A DNA stretch of 64,000 nt, taken from Arachidicoccus ginsenosidivorans (lineage in GTDB: Bacteria > Bacteroidota > Bacteroidia > Chitinophagales > Chitinophagaceae). Of the stretch, positions 1 through 8,251 are shown one piece after another. Position numbers and translations under genes: made by a program. Below the pieces are notes generated by a model. That model saw only the letters and a list, made by a program, of their open reading frames with translations. It was not told the origin of the DNA and did no database searches. The stretch is taken from assembly GCF_007971385.1 (NCBI RefSeq), contig NZ_CP042434.1:4402001-4466000 (forward strand). The letters run 5' to 3'. Numbering within the stretch: position 1 is the first letter of the stretch; each line of letters opens with the position of its first letter.

Positions 1-59
1 TAGAAAAGGGCGTTGGTGAAACCATTGCCTGGAATCAGGCCAGGAACTGGTCTAAGTAA
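1..59 (+). CDS. C-terminal end of a gene cut by the window start
   Basis: An open frame enters from the left edge and stops at TAA 57-59; its last residues read EKGVGETIAWNQARNWSK. A short tail with a '(K/E)G(V/I)xETIxW' pattern is common at the end of NAD-dependent epimerase/dehydratase (SDR) proteins, so that is a guess at the family. Too little is present to assign a function. The following 190 bases are the ino1 promoter region. Confidence 0.35.
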   Translation, partial: EKGVGETIAWNQARNWSK

Positions 60-92
60 TAGAAAGCCAGGATTTTTTTGCGATAATAAGAT

Positions 93-166
93 CATTGTTT
101 AAACAATGTCTTAAAATTTACAAAAAGTCTAATTTAAACATTTGTTTGTTTTAAACAATTGTTTAA
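93..166. promoter_or_regulatory. Pair of perfect palindromes upstream of ino1
   Basis: Two perfect 16-bp palindromes lie upstream of the inositol-phosphate synthase gene: CATTGTTTAAACAATG at 93-108 and TTAAACAATTGTTTAA at 151-166. They share the half-site TTTAAACAA, and a related ATTTAAACATTTG occurs at 132-144. The second palindrome overlaps the predicted -7 element, a position suited to a repressor. No regulator gene is adjacent. The repeats are seen directly; the operator role is inferred. Confidence 0.45.
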
Positions 167-171
167 TTTTG
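141..171 (+). promoter_or_regulatory. Bacteroidota-type promoter of ino1
   Basis: TTTG at 141-144 and TAATTTTG at 164-171 match the Bacteroidota primary sigma consensus (TTTG at -33, TAnnTTTG at -7) with start-to-start spacing of 23. Transcription would begin near 178, giving a leader of about 70 nt before the ATG at 251. Confidence 0.5.
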
Positions 172-250
172 CAGCGAACTTTATTTAGAGGAGGACCTGG
201 TAAGCATAGGTTAGGTAATTTTACTAATATAACACATAAAATAGTACTCA

Positions 251-1570
251 ATGAAACAAAAAGTTCAACCCGCTGAGGGTAAGTTGGGAATACTCATTCC
301 TGGTTTAGGGGCTGTGGCCACTACATTAATCGCTGGTGTAATTGCCAGCAGAAGAGGCCTTGCTGAGCCAGTCGGTTCCCTGACGCAGACTGGCCATATC
401 CGTATTGGAAAAAGAACTGACAATAATTACCCGAAAATAAAGGATTTTGTTCCGGTAGCAAAGCTCGAGGATATCGTATTTGGTGGCTGGGATGTTTATG
501 AGGATAATGTCTATCAGGCAGCAAGTATTGCCAAAGTACTCGATCAGCACTTGTTGGATTCCATTAAAGATGAGCTGGAACAAATCGCTCCGATGAAAGC
601 GGTATTTGATAAGAGTTATGTTGAGAACCTGGACGGCCACCACGTTAAAACCGGTGAAACCAAATGGGATCTGGCACAACAAACCATCAAAGATATTCAG
701 GATTTTAAAGAAAAACATGGCCTGAACCGTATCGTTGTACTTTGGTGTGGTTCTACAGAAAAATACTTTGAAGCTTCTGAAATCCATGAAACAGTAGAAG
801 CATTTGAAGCTGCATTAAAAGCCAACGATGACAGGATCGCTCCAAGTATGATATACGCTTATGCCGCATTGGTACAGGGTATTCCATACGTAAATGGTGC
901 ACCTAACCTGACTGTAGATACCCGCGCTCTGGTACAGTTGTCTAAAGACACCAATACGCCTATTGCAGGTAAAGATTTCAAAACCGGTCAGACTTTGATG
1001 AAAACCATCCTGGCACCAGGTCTGGAAGCACGCTCTTTAGGTGTTAGAGGTTGGTTCTCCACCAATATCCTGGGTAACAGAGACGGACTCGTGCTAGACA
1101 AACCTGAAAACTTTAAAACCAAGGAAGTGTCTAAACTCGGCGTTTTGGAAGATATCCTGCGTCCTGATCTGCATCCTGAACTGTATGGTGATCTGTACCA
1201 TAAGATTCGTATCAATTATTACCCTCCACACGGTGACAACAAAGAAAGCTGGGATAATATTGACATCTTTGGCTGGTTAGGTTATCCAATGCAGATTAAA
1301 ATTAATTTCCTTTGCCGTGATTCTATCCTGGCAGCACCCGTAGCACTGGATCTGGCATTATTTGCAGATCTGGCCAAACGTGCCGGTATGAAAGGCATTC
1401 AGGAATGGTTGTCTTTCTATCTGAAATCACCTCAGACAAAAGAAGGACTTCGTCCGGAAAATGACATCTTCAAACAATTGATCAAATTGCAGAATACCTT
1501 ACGTTATATGATGGGTGAAGAATTAATCACGCATCTTGGTCTGGATTATTATGAAGAAGATGAAGCGTAA
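251..1570 (+). CDS. ino1: myo-Inositol-1-phosphate synthase
   Basis: This cytosolic NAD-dependent enzyme converts glucose 6-phosphate to 1D-myo-inositol 3-phosphate, the first committed step to inositol lipids. The 439-residue length fits bacterial members. An N-terminal Rossmann segment has the glycine pattern GLGAVATT (about residues 18-25). Family hallmarks include the WCGSTE segment, a NGAPNLTVD-type stretch and the later GWFSTNILGNRDG and IRINYYPPHGD regions. The ATG at 251 is preceded by a promoter and palindromes. The gene stands alone: about 660 bp separate it from the next gene. An inositol-lipid operon lies 5-9 kb downstream on the other strand, which suggests its job. Confidence 0.93.
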   Translation: MKQKVQPAEGKLGILIPGLGAVATTLIAGVIASRRGLAEPVGSLTQTGHIRIGKRTDNNYPKIKDFVPVAKLEDIVFGGWDVYEDNVYQAASIAKVLDQHLLDSIKDELEQIAPMKAVFDKSYVENLDGHHVKTGETKWDLAQQTIKDIQDFKEKHGLNRIVVLWCGSTEKYFEASEIHETVEAFEAALKANDDRIAPSMIYAYAALVQGIPYVNGAPNLTVDTRALVQLSKDTNTPIAGKDFKTGQTLMKTILAPGLEARSLGVRGWFSTNILGNRDGLVLDKPENFKTKEVSKLGVLEDILRPDLHPELYGDLYHKIRINYYPPHGDNKESWDNIDIFGWLGYPMQIKINFLCRDSILAAPVALDLALFADLAKRAGMKGIQEWLSFYLKSPQTKEGLRPENDIFKQLIKLQNTLRYMMGEELITHLGLDYYEEDEA

Positions 1571-1595
1571 TTGTATTTGAACTAAGTACAGTACG

Positions 1596-1765
1596 TTTAA
1601 ACAAGGTGTTATTAATGTTTACAGGGTCTTTATCATCAGATTTTGACAATGTCAATAGCATTATAACAACAATTGAAAGATAGTTGGATTCATCCGCCAT
1701 CTGTTCAGCCCCGGGAATGGAGCCCACGCTGAAAACAACACAGATGGCGGATCACCTTGTTTAAC
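1596..1765. ncRNA. Possible structured RNA or long hairpin downstream of ino1
   Basis: Two nested inverted repeats are visible. The outer arms are TTAAACAAGGTG (1596-1607) and CACCTTGTTTAA (1754-1765). The inner arms, 13 bp and perfect, are at 1692-1704 and 1740-1752, and enclose a small TCAGC/GCTGA stem with a C/G-rich loop. There is no coding ORF of note and no T tract, so it is not a plain terminator. I cannot match it to a known RNA family. Either strand could be transcribed. The rest of the 1571-2231 gap shows nothing else I can name. Confidence 0.3.
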
Positions 1766-2231
1766 TTAAAATAACAGTATTAGGGATTTTGAGCATTATC
1801 AGTAGATCAGTTATAGTGATTAAGGTTTATCATAGATCATAGCATCGCTATTGCTGTTCGTTTTGAATCTTTTTGGTTTTGGTTTCAGCGGACATATTAT
1901 TGATTCTTAGTCAATGACATGTCAGCAAAAAAACGACCGAATCAGACTTTGGTGATTTAAGGGCATTTGATCAGTTTTTAATAAGAAGAAAAAGTGTTTA
2001 GCAATTGCTGCATTTAAAAACAGTCAAGCAAACACTGGATCTTGTGGGTAAGGGGAAAATAAGTATTAAGAGGTATAAGGTTGAAAACCAGTATCTGAGG
2101 GTAGCTGAGTTAAGCTAAATGCAGAGGTGGTTTTTAAAAAAATATTTTACTCATAGTGGTATGCTGCTGCGGGCTTATTATTAAAGCCACAGCCTTTAAG
2201 CGGCCACAACAACGTTAGAAGCAAAAAACAA

Positions 2232-4808
2232 ATGTCTTTTAAGATCAAATTGCGAAGTCTACTTCTGTTTATAGTATGTCTGCTTGTATCTATAGGCGGA
2301 CTCTGGGCACAGGATCATCCGGGTTCCGTTGTTATCAAGGGTTTGGTGACAGATGCGACAAGTGGTGCCCCTATTGCCAATGTGAGCGTGTTCTTTAGCG
2401 GATCTGCCGGTGTAATGACCGACTCTACCGGACACTATACTTTATTTGCTGCCAGGAGGTTTGTCAAAGATAATCATCTGAAATTTATTTATGTCGGTTA
2501 TAAGACCGGTTCCATAGACGTTAATTTTGACGTTCCCAAACAGACCATTGATATGCAGCTGGAAGAAAGCGGGCATGCATTGGCGGATGTGGTGGTTAAA
2601 AACCATAAGGAAAGATATCGCAACCGGGATAATCCTGCCGTGGCGCTTATTAGAAAAGTCATTGAGCATAAGGACGAAAACCGCATGAATGCCTTTGAAA
2701 CAGCTTCCTATAAGCAGTATGAGAAAATGACGGTTTCTGTCAGTAATTTCTCGGAAAAACTCAAGAGCAAAAAGGCCCTGAAAAAGTATCAGTTTTTATT
2801 AAACAATGTCGATACCACCAAGGTGAAAGGCAAGAGCCTGCTACCTATTTATTTGGAGGAGACCAGTTCCAATAATTATTTCCGCAGTCATCCCAAAGAT
2901 GAAAAAAAGGTGATCACAGGTGCCAGAAAAGTCGATTTTGGGGAATTTATTGATACCAAAGGTGTTACCAAATATCTGGGAAGCTTATATGCAGCCATTG
3001 ATATTTATGAAAATAATATTACGCTGCTATCCAACCAGTTTTTAAGCCCGATTGCAGGATCGGCTCCAACTTTTTATAAATTTTATATCCGGGATACCGT
3101 GGAGCGCGATGGTATTAAAATCGTGCACCTCGCATTCTCACCCAGAAATCCACAGGATATGCTTTTCAGGGGTAATCTGGATATTACCCTGGATGGCCAT
3201 TACGCCGTGCAAAGAGCCCGGCTCTTCTCTCCCATTGGCATCAATGTCAATTTCCTAAGAGCCATGAATATCTCCCTGGATTTTGTGAAAACAGATAATG
3301 GCCGGTATCTATTGACCAAAAGTGATATGATGGCTGATTTTGGACTTTCCAAAAAAGGCATGGGCCTGTATGGGGAAAGAGTCATTTCATTTTCGGATTT
3401 TAAGACCGATCAGCCGCTGGCTGATTCCATATTCAAGGGTTCTCAGGTCGTTCAAAAGGACTCTGCGGATGCCAGAAATGCGCAGTTCTGGGCACTCCAC
3501 CGGACCGATACCCTGACAACTGCTGAGTCTAAAACTTATATGAATATTGATTCATTAAAGAACATGAAGTCTTTTAAACGGACCATGGACTGGATCACCT
3601 TCATATTTGCAGGGTACAAACAGGTGGGACCCGCTGAAATAGGACCTGCTAATACTTTTTATAGCTTTAACCCCGTGGAAGGCTTTCGGTTAAGAGCGGG
3701 TGGTCGTACCACCACCAGGCTGAGTGACCGGATATTCTTTGAAGGTTATGGCGCTTATGGTTTTAAGGATCAGAAATTTAAGTATTTTGGTAGCGCTACT
3801 TATTCTCTCAATGATAAATCCATTTATAAGTTTCCTCAAAACTATATAAGTGTTAGTTATCAGCATGATACGAAAATTCCCGGTCAGGAATTACAATTTG
3901 TTCAGGAAGACAACTTTTTCCTATCCTTCAAAAGAGGGAATAATGATAAATGGTTGTATAATGACTATTTTAATATTAACTATAAAAGAGAATTCGAGAA
4001 TCATTTCTCCTATGAATTCAATGCGCGTTACTGGAAACAGTCACCGGCGGGAAGCCTGGACTTTAATTACAACGGCGGCCAACCAGGCTTATTGAGGGCG
4101 GTAGATCATGTAACAACTGGAGAAGTAGGCCTTACGCTTCGCTATGCACCTGGTGAGGTGTATTACCAGACCAAGCTCTATCGTATTCCACTGATCAACA
4201 AATATCCGATCTTCCAGCTCAGATATACAGCTGGCATTAAGGGATTATTTGGAGGGGAATATAACTACAATAATTTCCAGGCCAATATCTTTAAAAGGTT
4301 TTATTTGTCTCAGTTCGGCTTTACGGACGTAACAGTGGACGGGGGCTATATCGCGGGTAAAGTACCTTATCCCCTGCTTTCACTGCCCAGGGCCAATCAG
4401 ACCTACGCCTACCAGCTGAATTCTTATAACTTGATGAACTTCATGGAGTTTGCCAGCGATCATTATGTATCGATTATGGCAGATCATTATTTTAACGGCT
4501 TCTTTTTCAATAAGATACCGCTTCTTAAGCGCTTAAAATGGCGTGAGGTCATTGAAGGAAAGGCTTTGTTTGGAGGATTAAGGGATGAAAATAACCCCAT
4601 GGTAAATCAGGATCAAATGCGCTTTCCTTATACAGACGGGATGATGAGCACATTTGCCCTGCAAAATGATCCATATTTTGAGGCCGGTTTTGGGATTACC
4701 AATATATTCAAGATTTTAAGGGTGGATTATGTCCGCCGGTTTACTTACCTGGAACACAGTGATATCGCTAAATGGGGTATTCGGTTCAGGATTAAATTTG
4801 ACTTTTAA
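2232..4808 (+). CDS. DUF5686 family outer-membrane protein with carboxypeptidase-like regulatory domain
   Basis: The 858-residue protein begins with a signal peptide (hydrophobic residues 8-26, cleavage near GLWA/QD). A CarboxypepD_reg-like beta-sandwich follows (about residues 33-110, motif IKGLVTDATSGAPIANVSV). The remainder matches the DUF5686 family, with long alternating aromatic/polar strands typical of an outer-membrane barrel and a C-terminal ending in IRFRIKFDF. It heads an operon with the DUF4833 gene (22 bp) and the fatty-acid hydroxylase. The biochemical role of DUF5686 is not known to me; the setting points to envelope or lipid function. Confidence 0.85.
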   Translation: MSFKIKLRSLLLFIVCLLVSIGGLWAQDHPGSVVIKGLVTDATSGAPIANVSVFFSGSAGVMTDSTGHYTLFAARRFVKDNHLKFIYVGYKTGSIDVNFDVPKQTIDMQLEESGHALADVVVKNHKERYRNRDNPAVALIRKVIEHKDENRMNAFETASYKQYEKMTVSVSNFSEKLKSKKALKKYQFLLNNVDTTKVKGKSLLPIYLEETSSNNYFRSHPKDEKKVITGARKVDFGEFIDTKGVTKYLGSLYAAIDIYENNITLLSNQFLSPIAGSAPTFYKFYIRDTVERDGIKIVHLAFSPRNPQDMLFRGNLDITLDGHYAVQRARLFSPIGINVNFLRAMNISLDFVKTDNGRYLLTKSDMMADFGLSKKGMGLYGERVISFSDFKTDQPLADSIFKGSQVVQKDSADARNAQFWALHRTDTLTTAESKTYMNIDSLKNMKSFKRTMDWITFIFAGYKQVGPAEIGPANTFYSFNPVEGFRLRAGGRTTTRLSDRIFFEGYGAYGFKDQKFKYFGSATYSLNDKSIYKFPQNYISVSYQHDTKIPGQELQFVQEDNFFLSFKRGNNDKWLYNDYFNINYKREFENHFSYEFNARYWKQSPAGSLDFNYNGGQPGLLRAVDHVTTGEVGLTLRYAPGEVYYQTKLYRIPLINKYPIFQLRYTAGIKGLFGGEYNYNNFQANIFKRFYLSQFGFTDVTVDGGYIAGKVPYPLLSLPRANQTYAYQLNSYNLMNFMEFASDHYVSIMADHYFNGFFFNKIPLLKRLKWREVIEGKALFGGLRDENNPMVNQDQMRFPYTDGMMSTFALQNDPYFEAGFGITNIFKILRVDYVRRFTYLEHSDIAKWGIRFRIKFDF

Positions 4809-4830
4809 TATTATAATATAATAAAAAGTA

Positions 4831-5589
4831 ATGCGAGGAGTTTATCGTTTGCCGCATGATTTTAAGCAGGCAAACAAAAAAGTGAAGAGCGTGACAAGTT
4901 CAAAGACGGTTGAGAAGGTAGGTGAAAACACTTGGAGACAAAGTAGCATCTTTACATTGACAGCTTTGATACAATCGAAAGACCGTTTTAAATTGCTGTT
5001 TTTGGGGTTTATAATGGTGTTTTTGAGTGTACTGCAACCCAATGTAGCAAGGGCACAAAGCACGATTTTAAGAGAGGGAATGGCTTACCCCATTCCGCCT
5101 ACGACCGCAAACCGTATGTTTTTTTTGCAAAGAACACCTAATACCAACACCATAGCCTGTGACTTAAATGTAGGCAGTAACGGTCAGGTGAACGCTAAAA
5201 TACCCCTTAAAACTTATTGGTTGCGCTACGGGGATTCCCCCAAAGGGCAGAAAAAGGATTTGAATTTTATACAGCGACACTTTGCTTATGGGTTGAATAT
5301 CAAGCAAAGAGGTGATGGAAAATATGAATTCTGGTTTGTTTCCTATAAAAAGTACCACATGTACCTGCTACAGACTAAAGATGGTAAATGGCGGGTATAT
5401 GGAAAGATAAATGACAAACTAACAGTACTTGGCAGTATCTTTATCTATATAAACGGCGGCAGCTTCTGGAATCCGCACGTAGATTATGTGGAACTAAGAG
5501 GCCAGGACCTGAGTAGTGGTAAAGAAGAAGTGCAAAGACTCACCGACGTTAAAAAAGACCCTGATGAGGGCCATGACAAAGCGGGCTAG
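4831..5589 (+). CDS. DUF4833 domain-containing exported protein
   Basis: A 252-residue protein with an unusual start: about 50 polar residues precede a hydrophobic stretch (LLFLGFIMVFLSVLQ) and a likely cleavage site ARA/QS near residue 76. The true start may be further in, though no good ATG sits just before the hydrophobic segment. The mature part (RMFFLQRTPNTNTIACDLN onward) matches the DUF4833 family found in Bacteroidota. The function of the domain is unknown. It lies 22 bp after the DUF5686 gene and 45 bp before the fatty-acid hydroxylase, so the three are probably co-transcribed. Confidence 0.75.
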   Translation: MRGVYRLPHDFKQANKKVKSVTSSKTVEKVGENTWRQSSIFTLTALIQSKDRFKLLFLGFIMVFLSVLQPNVARAQSTILREGMAYPIPPTTANRMFFLQRTPNTNTIACDLNVGSNGQVNAKIPLKTYWLRYGDSPKGQKKDLNFIQRHFAYGLNIKQRGDGKYEFWFVSYKKYHMYLLQTKDGKWRVYGKINDKLTVLGSIFIYINGGSFWNPHVDYVELRGQDLSSGKEEVQRLTDVKKDPDEGHDKAG

Positions 5590-5634
5590 CAGAAAATTGA
5601 TTAAATTTGTAACAGCGAATTAAACTTAAGTGTT

Positions 5635-6309
5635 ATGGCAAAGAATTTTGTATCCAACTCTACGGAGTCAACAAGAATGTTTAAAAGTAGCCTTTTGGAA
5701 AGCTTGTCCAAGGTGCATTTTACCGTTCCCTTATTTATATTTATACCGGCAATCGCCATTTTTATATACAGGGCTTTTGGTGTTTATCATGTAAGCCTGC
5801 TGTATTTTCTGGGGTATTTTGCCCTGGGACTGTTTATCTGGACGCTCACTGAGTATGTGCTGCACCGGTTTATTTTTCATTTTCATCCCAGTTCTTCCTG
5901 GGGAAAAAGAATTCATTTTATTTTTCATGGTGTGCATCATGATTATCCCAGAGATAAAAAAAGACTGGTAATGCCCCCTTCTGTGAGTATCCCACTAGCG
6001 CTACTGTTTTATTTTATCTTCTATCTGATTTTACCTAATGGGGGTGCACTGAGTAGCTTTTTTGCTGCCTTTTTAGCGGGATATCTGGCTTATGATATGA
6101 TGCACTATGCGATGCACCATCATAATTTTAAGTCACCTTTGATGAAGCGGATCAAACAACATCATATGTTGCACCATTACCAGGATGAACACAAAGGTTT
6201 TGGAGTGAGCAGTGCGCTTTGGGATAAAATCTTTGTTTCTGGCTTCCCGAAGAAAAAACAAGGAGCAACACAAGGAGCAACACAGGGAGCAACTCAGACC
6301 AGCAAATAA
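5635..6309 (+). CDS. Fatty-acid hydroxylase / sterol desaturase family protein
   Basis: An integral membrane di-iron oxygenase of 224 residues. The histidine clusters typical of the family are present: H77-H84 (HRFIFHFH), H98-H102 (HGVHH), H157-H163 (HYAMHHH) and H176-H181 (HHMLHH). Hydrophobic segments lie near 30-50, 55-72, 118-133 and 139-155. The layout resembles the fatty-acid 2-hydroxylase (FA2H/Scs7) branch, which hydroxylates the acyl chain of ceramides; with sphingolipids common in this phylum that is the best guess. The C-terminus carries three QGAT repeats from a near-perfect 12-bp tandem repeat (about 6259-6294), an odd, probably unstructured tail. Confidence 0.85.
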   Translation: MAKNFVSNSTESTRMFKSSLLESLSKVHFTVPLFIFIPAIAIFIYRAFGVYHVSLLYFLGYFALGLFIWTLTEYVLHRFIFHFHPSSSWGKRIHFIFHGVHHDYPRDKKRLVMPPSVSIPLALLFYFIFYLILPNGGALSSFFAAFLAGYLAYDMMHYAMHHHNFKSPLMKRIKQHHMLHHYQDEHKGFGVSSALWDKIFVSGFPKKKQGATQGATQGATQTSK

Positions 6310-6404
6310 GGCGAGTAAATAAAGCAATTTTAAAGGGGTCAGGATAATTGTGATCCAGGACCAGGATGAGGGCTAGGGGCACGGTGCGAATACAGACTGG
6401 TTTG

Positions 6405-6572
6405 CTAAGTCACTGCTAATTTCTTTTTGGTATTCATAACACTTTCATTTTGTAAATGTGCATTTTCTGGTACATTCAATTTGTAGGGGCGATTAAATGC
6501 CTCCTGTGAAACTTTGAAATAAGCGGACAACTTTATGATGGCTTCTTTGGACAGCCCTTTTTTATAATGTAG
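6405..6572 (-). pseudogene. C-terminal remnant of a HigA-like antitoxin
   Basis: About 55 residues resemble the end of a helix-turn-helix HigA-family antitoxin (KGLSKEAIIKLSAYFKVSQ and then EAFNRPYKL), stopping at 6405. The N-terminal half of the HTH is missing or unrecognisable upstream, and no HigB toxin is adjacent. It looks like a relic. From about 6573 to 6810 I see no gene. Confidence 0.5.
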
Positions 6573-6810
6573 CATATCCGATTCTGACCTTATATTTAAA
6601 CTTGCATTCAGGAATTGGTGATGATTTGGCAATCAATCTTAAGTAGGTTTAGCGAAGATATGATATTTTAATATTCAGACCAAATTCAACGTATTACGGC
6701 TTTTCGGCGTCAAGCTATGGATTTATAAGGAATTTTAAAATCTCCTACTTAGAAAATATTAATTGGATCTAAACGGAATCCCAAAAAAATAGGCAAGGTA
6801 TTTAAGGCAA

Positions 6811-7230
6811 TTACTTTTTAAAAACAAAATACTTCAGCATTGGGAAGTTCCAGGCAAAACGAACGATGAGGCCTGTGCCCAATCTGGCAACAAATTTATT
6901 GAAGCCTAGTTTATCCACAAAGGCGTAAGTGCCATAAGTGTTGAGTAGTAGTGACCCTACCCAGACAAGCAGATAACGGGCGACCTGATGGCTTTTCTTT
7001 TGCTCAAAACTCTTAAAAGCAAAATTTCGATTCATTAAAAAGTTAATAACCCCACCGCAGATTACACCGGCGCTGGTAGATATAACGATATTTAAATGGA
7101 AAACGACAGAACAGAGAGTAAAGACACCCAGGTCCACGATGGTAGAACTTAGTGAGGATAATTCCGATTTAAGGAATTGCATCACCGAGACCTTTTTCTT
7201 TTCATTGAGTTGTAATATCTTCTTTGCCAT
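6811..7230 (-). CDS. GtrA-like family membrane protein
   Basis: A 139-residue protein with four hydrophobic segments and the GtrA signature pattern (VDLGVFTL early, GGVINFLMNRNFAF in the middle, aromatic-rich C-terminus). GtrA family members are thought to help flip or present polyprenyl-linked sugars across the membrane. Here it is the last gene of the minus-strand operon with nucleotidyltransferase, ATP-grasp, CDP-alcohol phosphotransferase and HAD phosphatase (131 bp after the HAD gene), so translocation of a lipid head-group precursor is a plausible role (inference). Confidence 0.85.
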   Translation of the reverse strand: MAKKILQLNEKKKVSVMQFLKSELSSLSSTIVDLGVFTLCSVVFHLNIVISTSAGVICGGVINFLMNRNFAFKSFEQKKSHQVARYLLVWVGSLLLNTYGTYAFVDKLGFNKFVARLGTGLIVRFAWNFPMLKYFVFKK

Positions 7231-7361
7231 CGCTTATTTAAAAATGTATCAAATGCTTTTTAGATTGCCCAAACCAGATTGGATTAGCGCTTAGTTGCTT
7301 TTGACTTACTTTATCTAATCCTAAATTGGAATATTAATAATCAAAGTTTGTTTGCTGTTAT

Positions 7362-8126
7362 TTATTTTTTAGAAAGGAGCAGTTCCGGTAACTGACTCAG
7401 ACTTTTTATGGGTATCAATTGATATTTATTGACACTTTCTTCATACTGACTTTGATCACCGGTACCGGCGCTTCCTGGAGCCTCTTCCCACCCCTTCCCT
7501 TGTATCCAGATGCCTTGACAGCCTATGGATGTTGCAGGGATCATATCTTTTGTCAGAGCGTCTCCAATGGCTACTACCCTATCTGTGGGCAGATGCAGGC
7601 TGTCCGCACCTAGCTGCCAGATCCTGGGATCTGGCTTTTTAACCCCCACCACTGCGGATTCAGTAATCGTCTCAAAAAGGGGTAAAATGCCAAAATCCTT
7701 CAGTACGGTATGCAAATTTCCATAAAAATTGGAGACCATCGCGATCCGGTATTTTTGTCCCAGCATTTTTAAGATGCCTGCATGTTGCTGGCAGTTGTAG
7801 GATGCCTCTTGATAGGCTTCATCTGCAATTGATTTCTGATCCATGATGGTGCAGGGCAGCCCGTGCTGATTTAAATAAGCCGCCTGGATGGCCAGCTTTT
7901 TTTCCAACAGATCCAAAAAGTTATCCTCTTTTTGAATGATTTTCTTTTGTGCTAAGCTGCGCTCACCATGGGCAAAGGCCCTGCTGTAAAGCGAGGGATC
8001 CAGGCCTGGATGGCGGGCCTCCCATAAAGGATAGAGGATATGCACCCAATGCAGTCCACCGGTATCGATGGTGCCACCAAAATCAAATAATAAAGCTTGT
8101 ATTTTGTCTGTATTTAGCATGGGCAT
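7362..8126 (-). CDS. HAD-superfamily hydrolase with atypical motif I
   Basis: A 254-residue HAD fold protein. Motif I reads DFGGT: nucleophile D15 is present, but the second aspartate (general acid/base, normally DxD) is G17. Motif II Ser is in IAMVSNFYGN, motif III Lys in VGVKKPDPRIW, and motif IV Asp in VVAIGDALTKDM. A helical cap fills residues 25-120. The D-to-G change argues for slowed phosphatase activity or a different chemistry, unless another residue substitutes. Its place in the inositol-lipid operon suggests an inositol-phosphate or lipid-phosphate substrate. An alternative start is the Met at residue 3. Confidence 0.8.
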   Translation of the reverse strand: MPMLNTDKIQALLFDFGGTIDTGGLHWVHILYPLWEARHPGLDPSLYSRAFAHGERSLAQKKIIQKEDNFLDLLEKKLAIQAAYLNQHGLPCTIMDQKSIADEAYQEASYNCQQHAGILKMLGQKYRIAMVSNFYGNLHTVLKDFGILPLFETITESAVVGVKKPDPRIWQLGADSLHLPTDRVVAIGDALTKDMIPATSIGCQGIWIQGKGWEEAPGSAGTGDQSQYEESVNKYQLIPIKSLSQLPELLLSKK

Positions 8127-8251
8127 TTTGTGTCTGGGTGGACGCCACTGTTGGCCGCTCTATTTGATTATTTTTTAATTTTTATTGACGGATTTGAGCG
8201 TCTTTTTGCAATAGCTTTCCTGGCGGTTGATTAAAAAAAGCATAATCGGGT

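Noticed and set aside
326-787. 153-residue minus-strand frame inside ino1
   Set aside because: Antisense shadow of a highly conserved gene.
1692-1752. Reading the hairpin as a bacterial SRP RNA or 6S RNA
   Set aside because: The loop lacks the conserved SRP helix-8 pattern, and the overall form does not fit 6S; no known RNA matched by eye.
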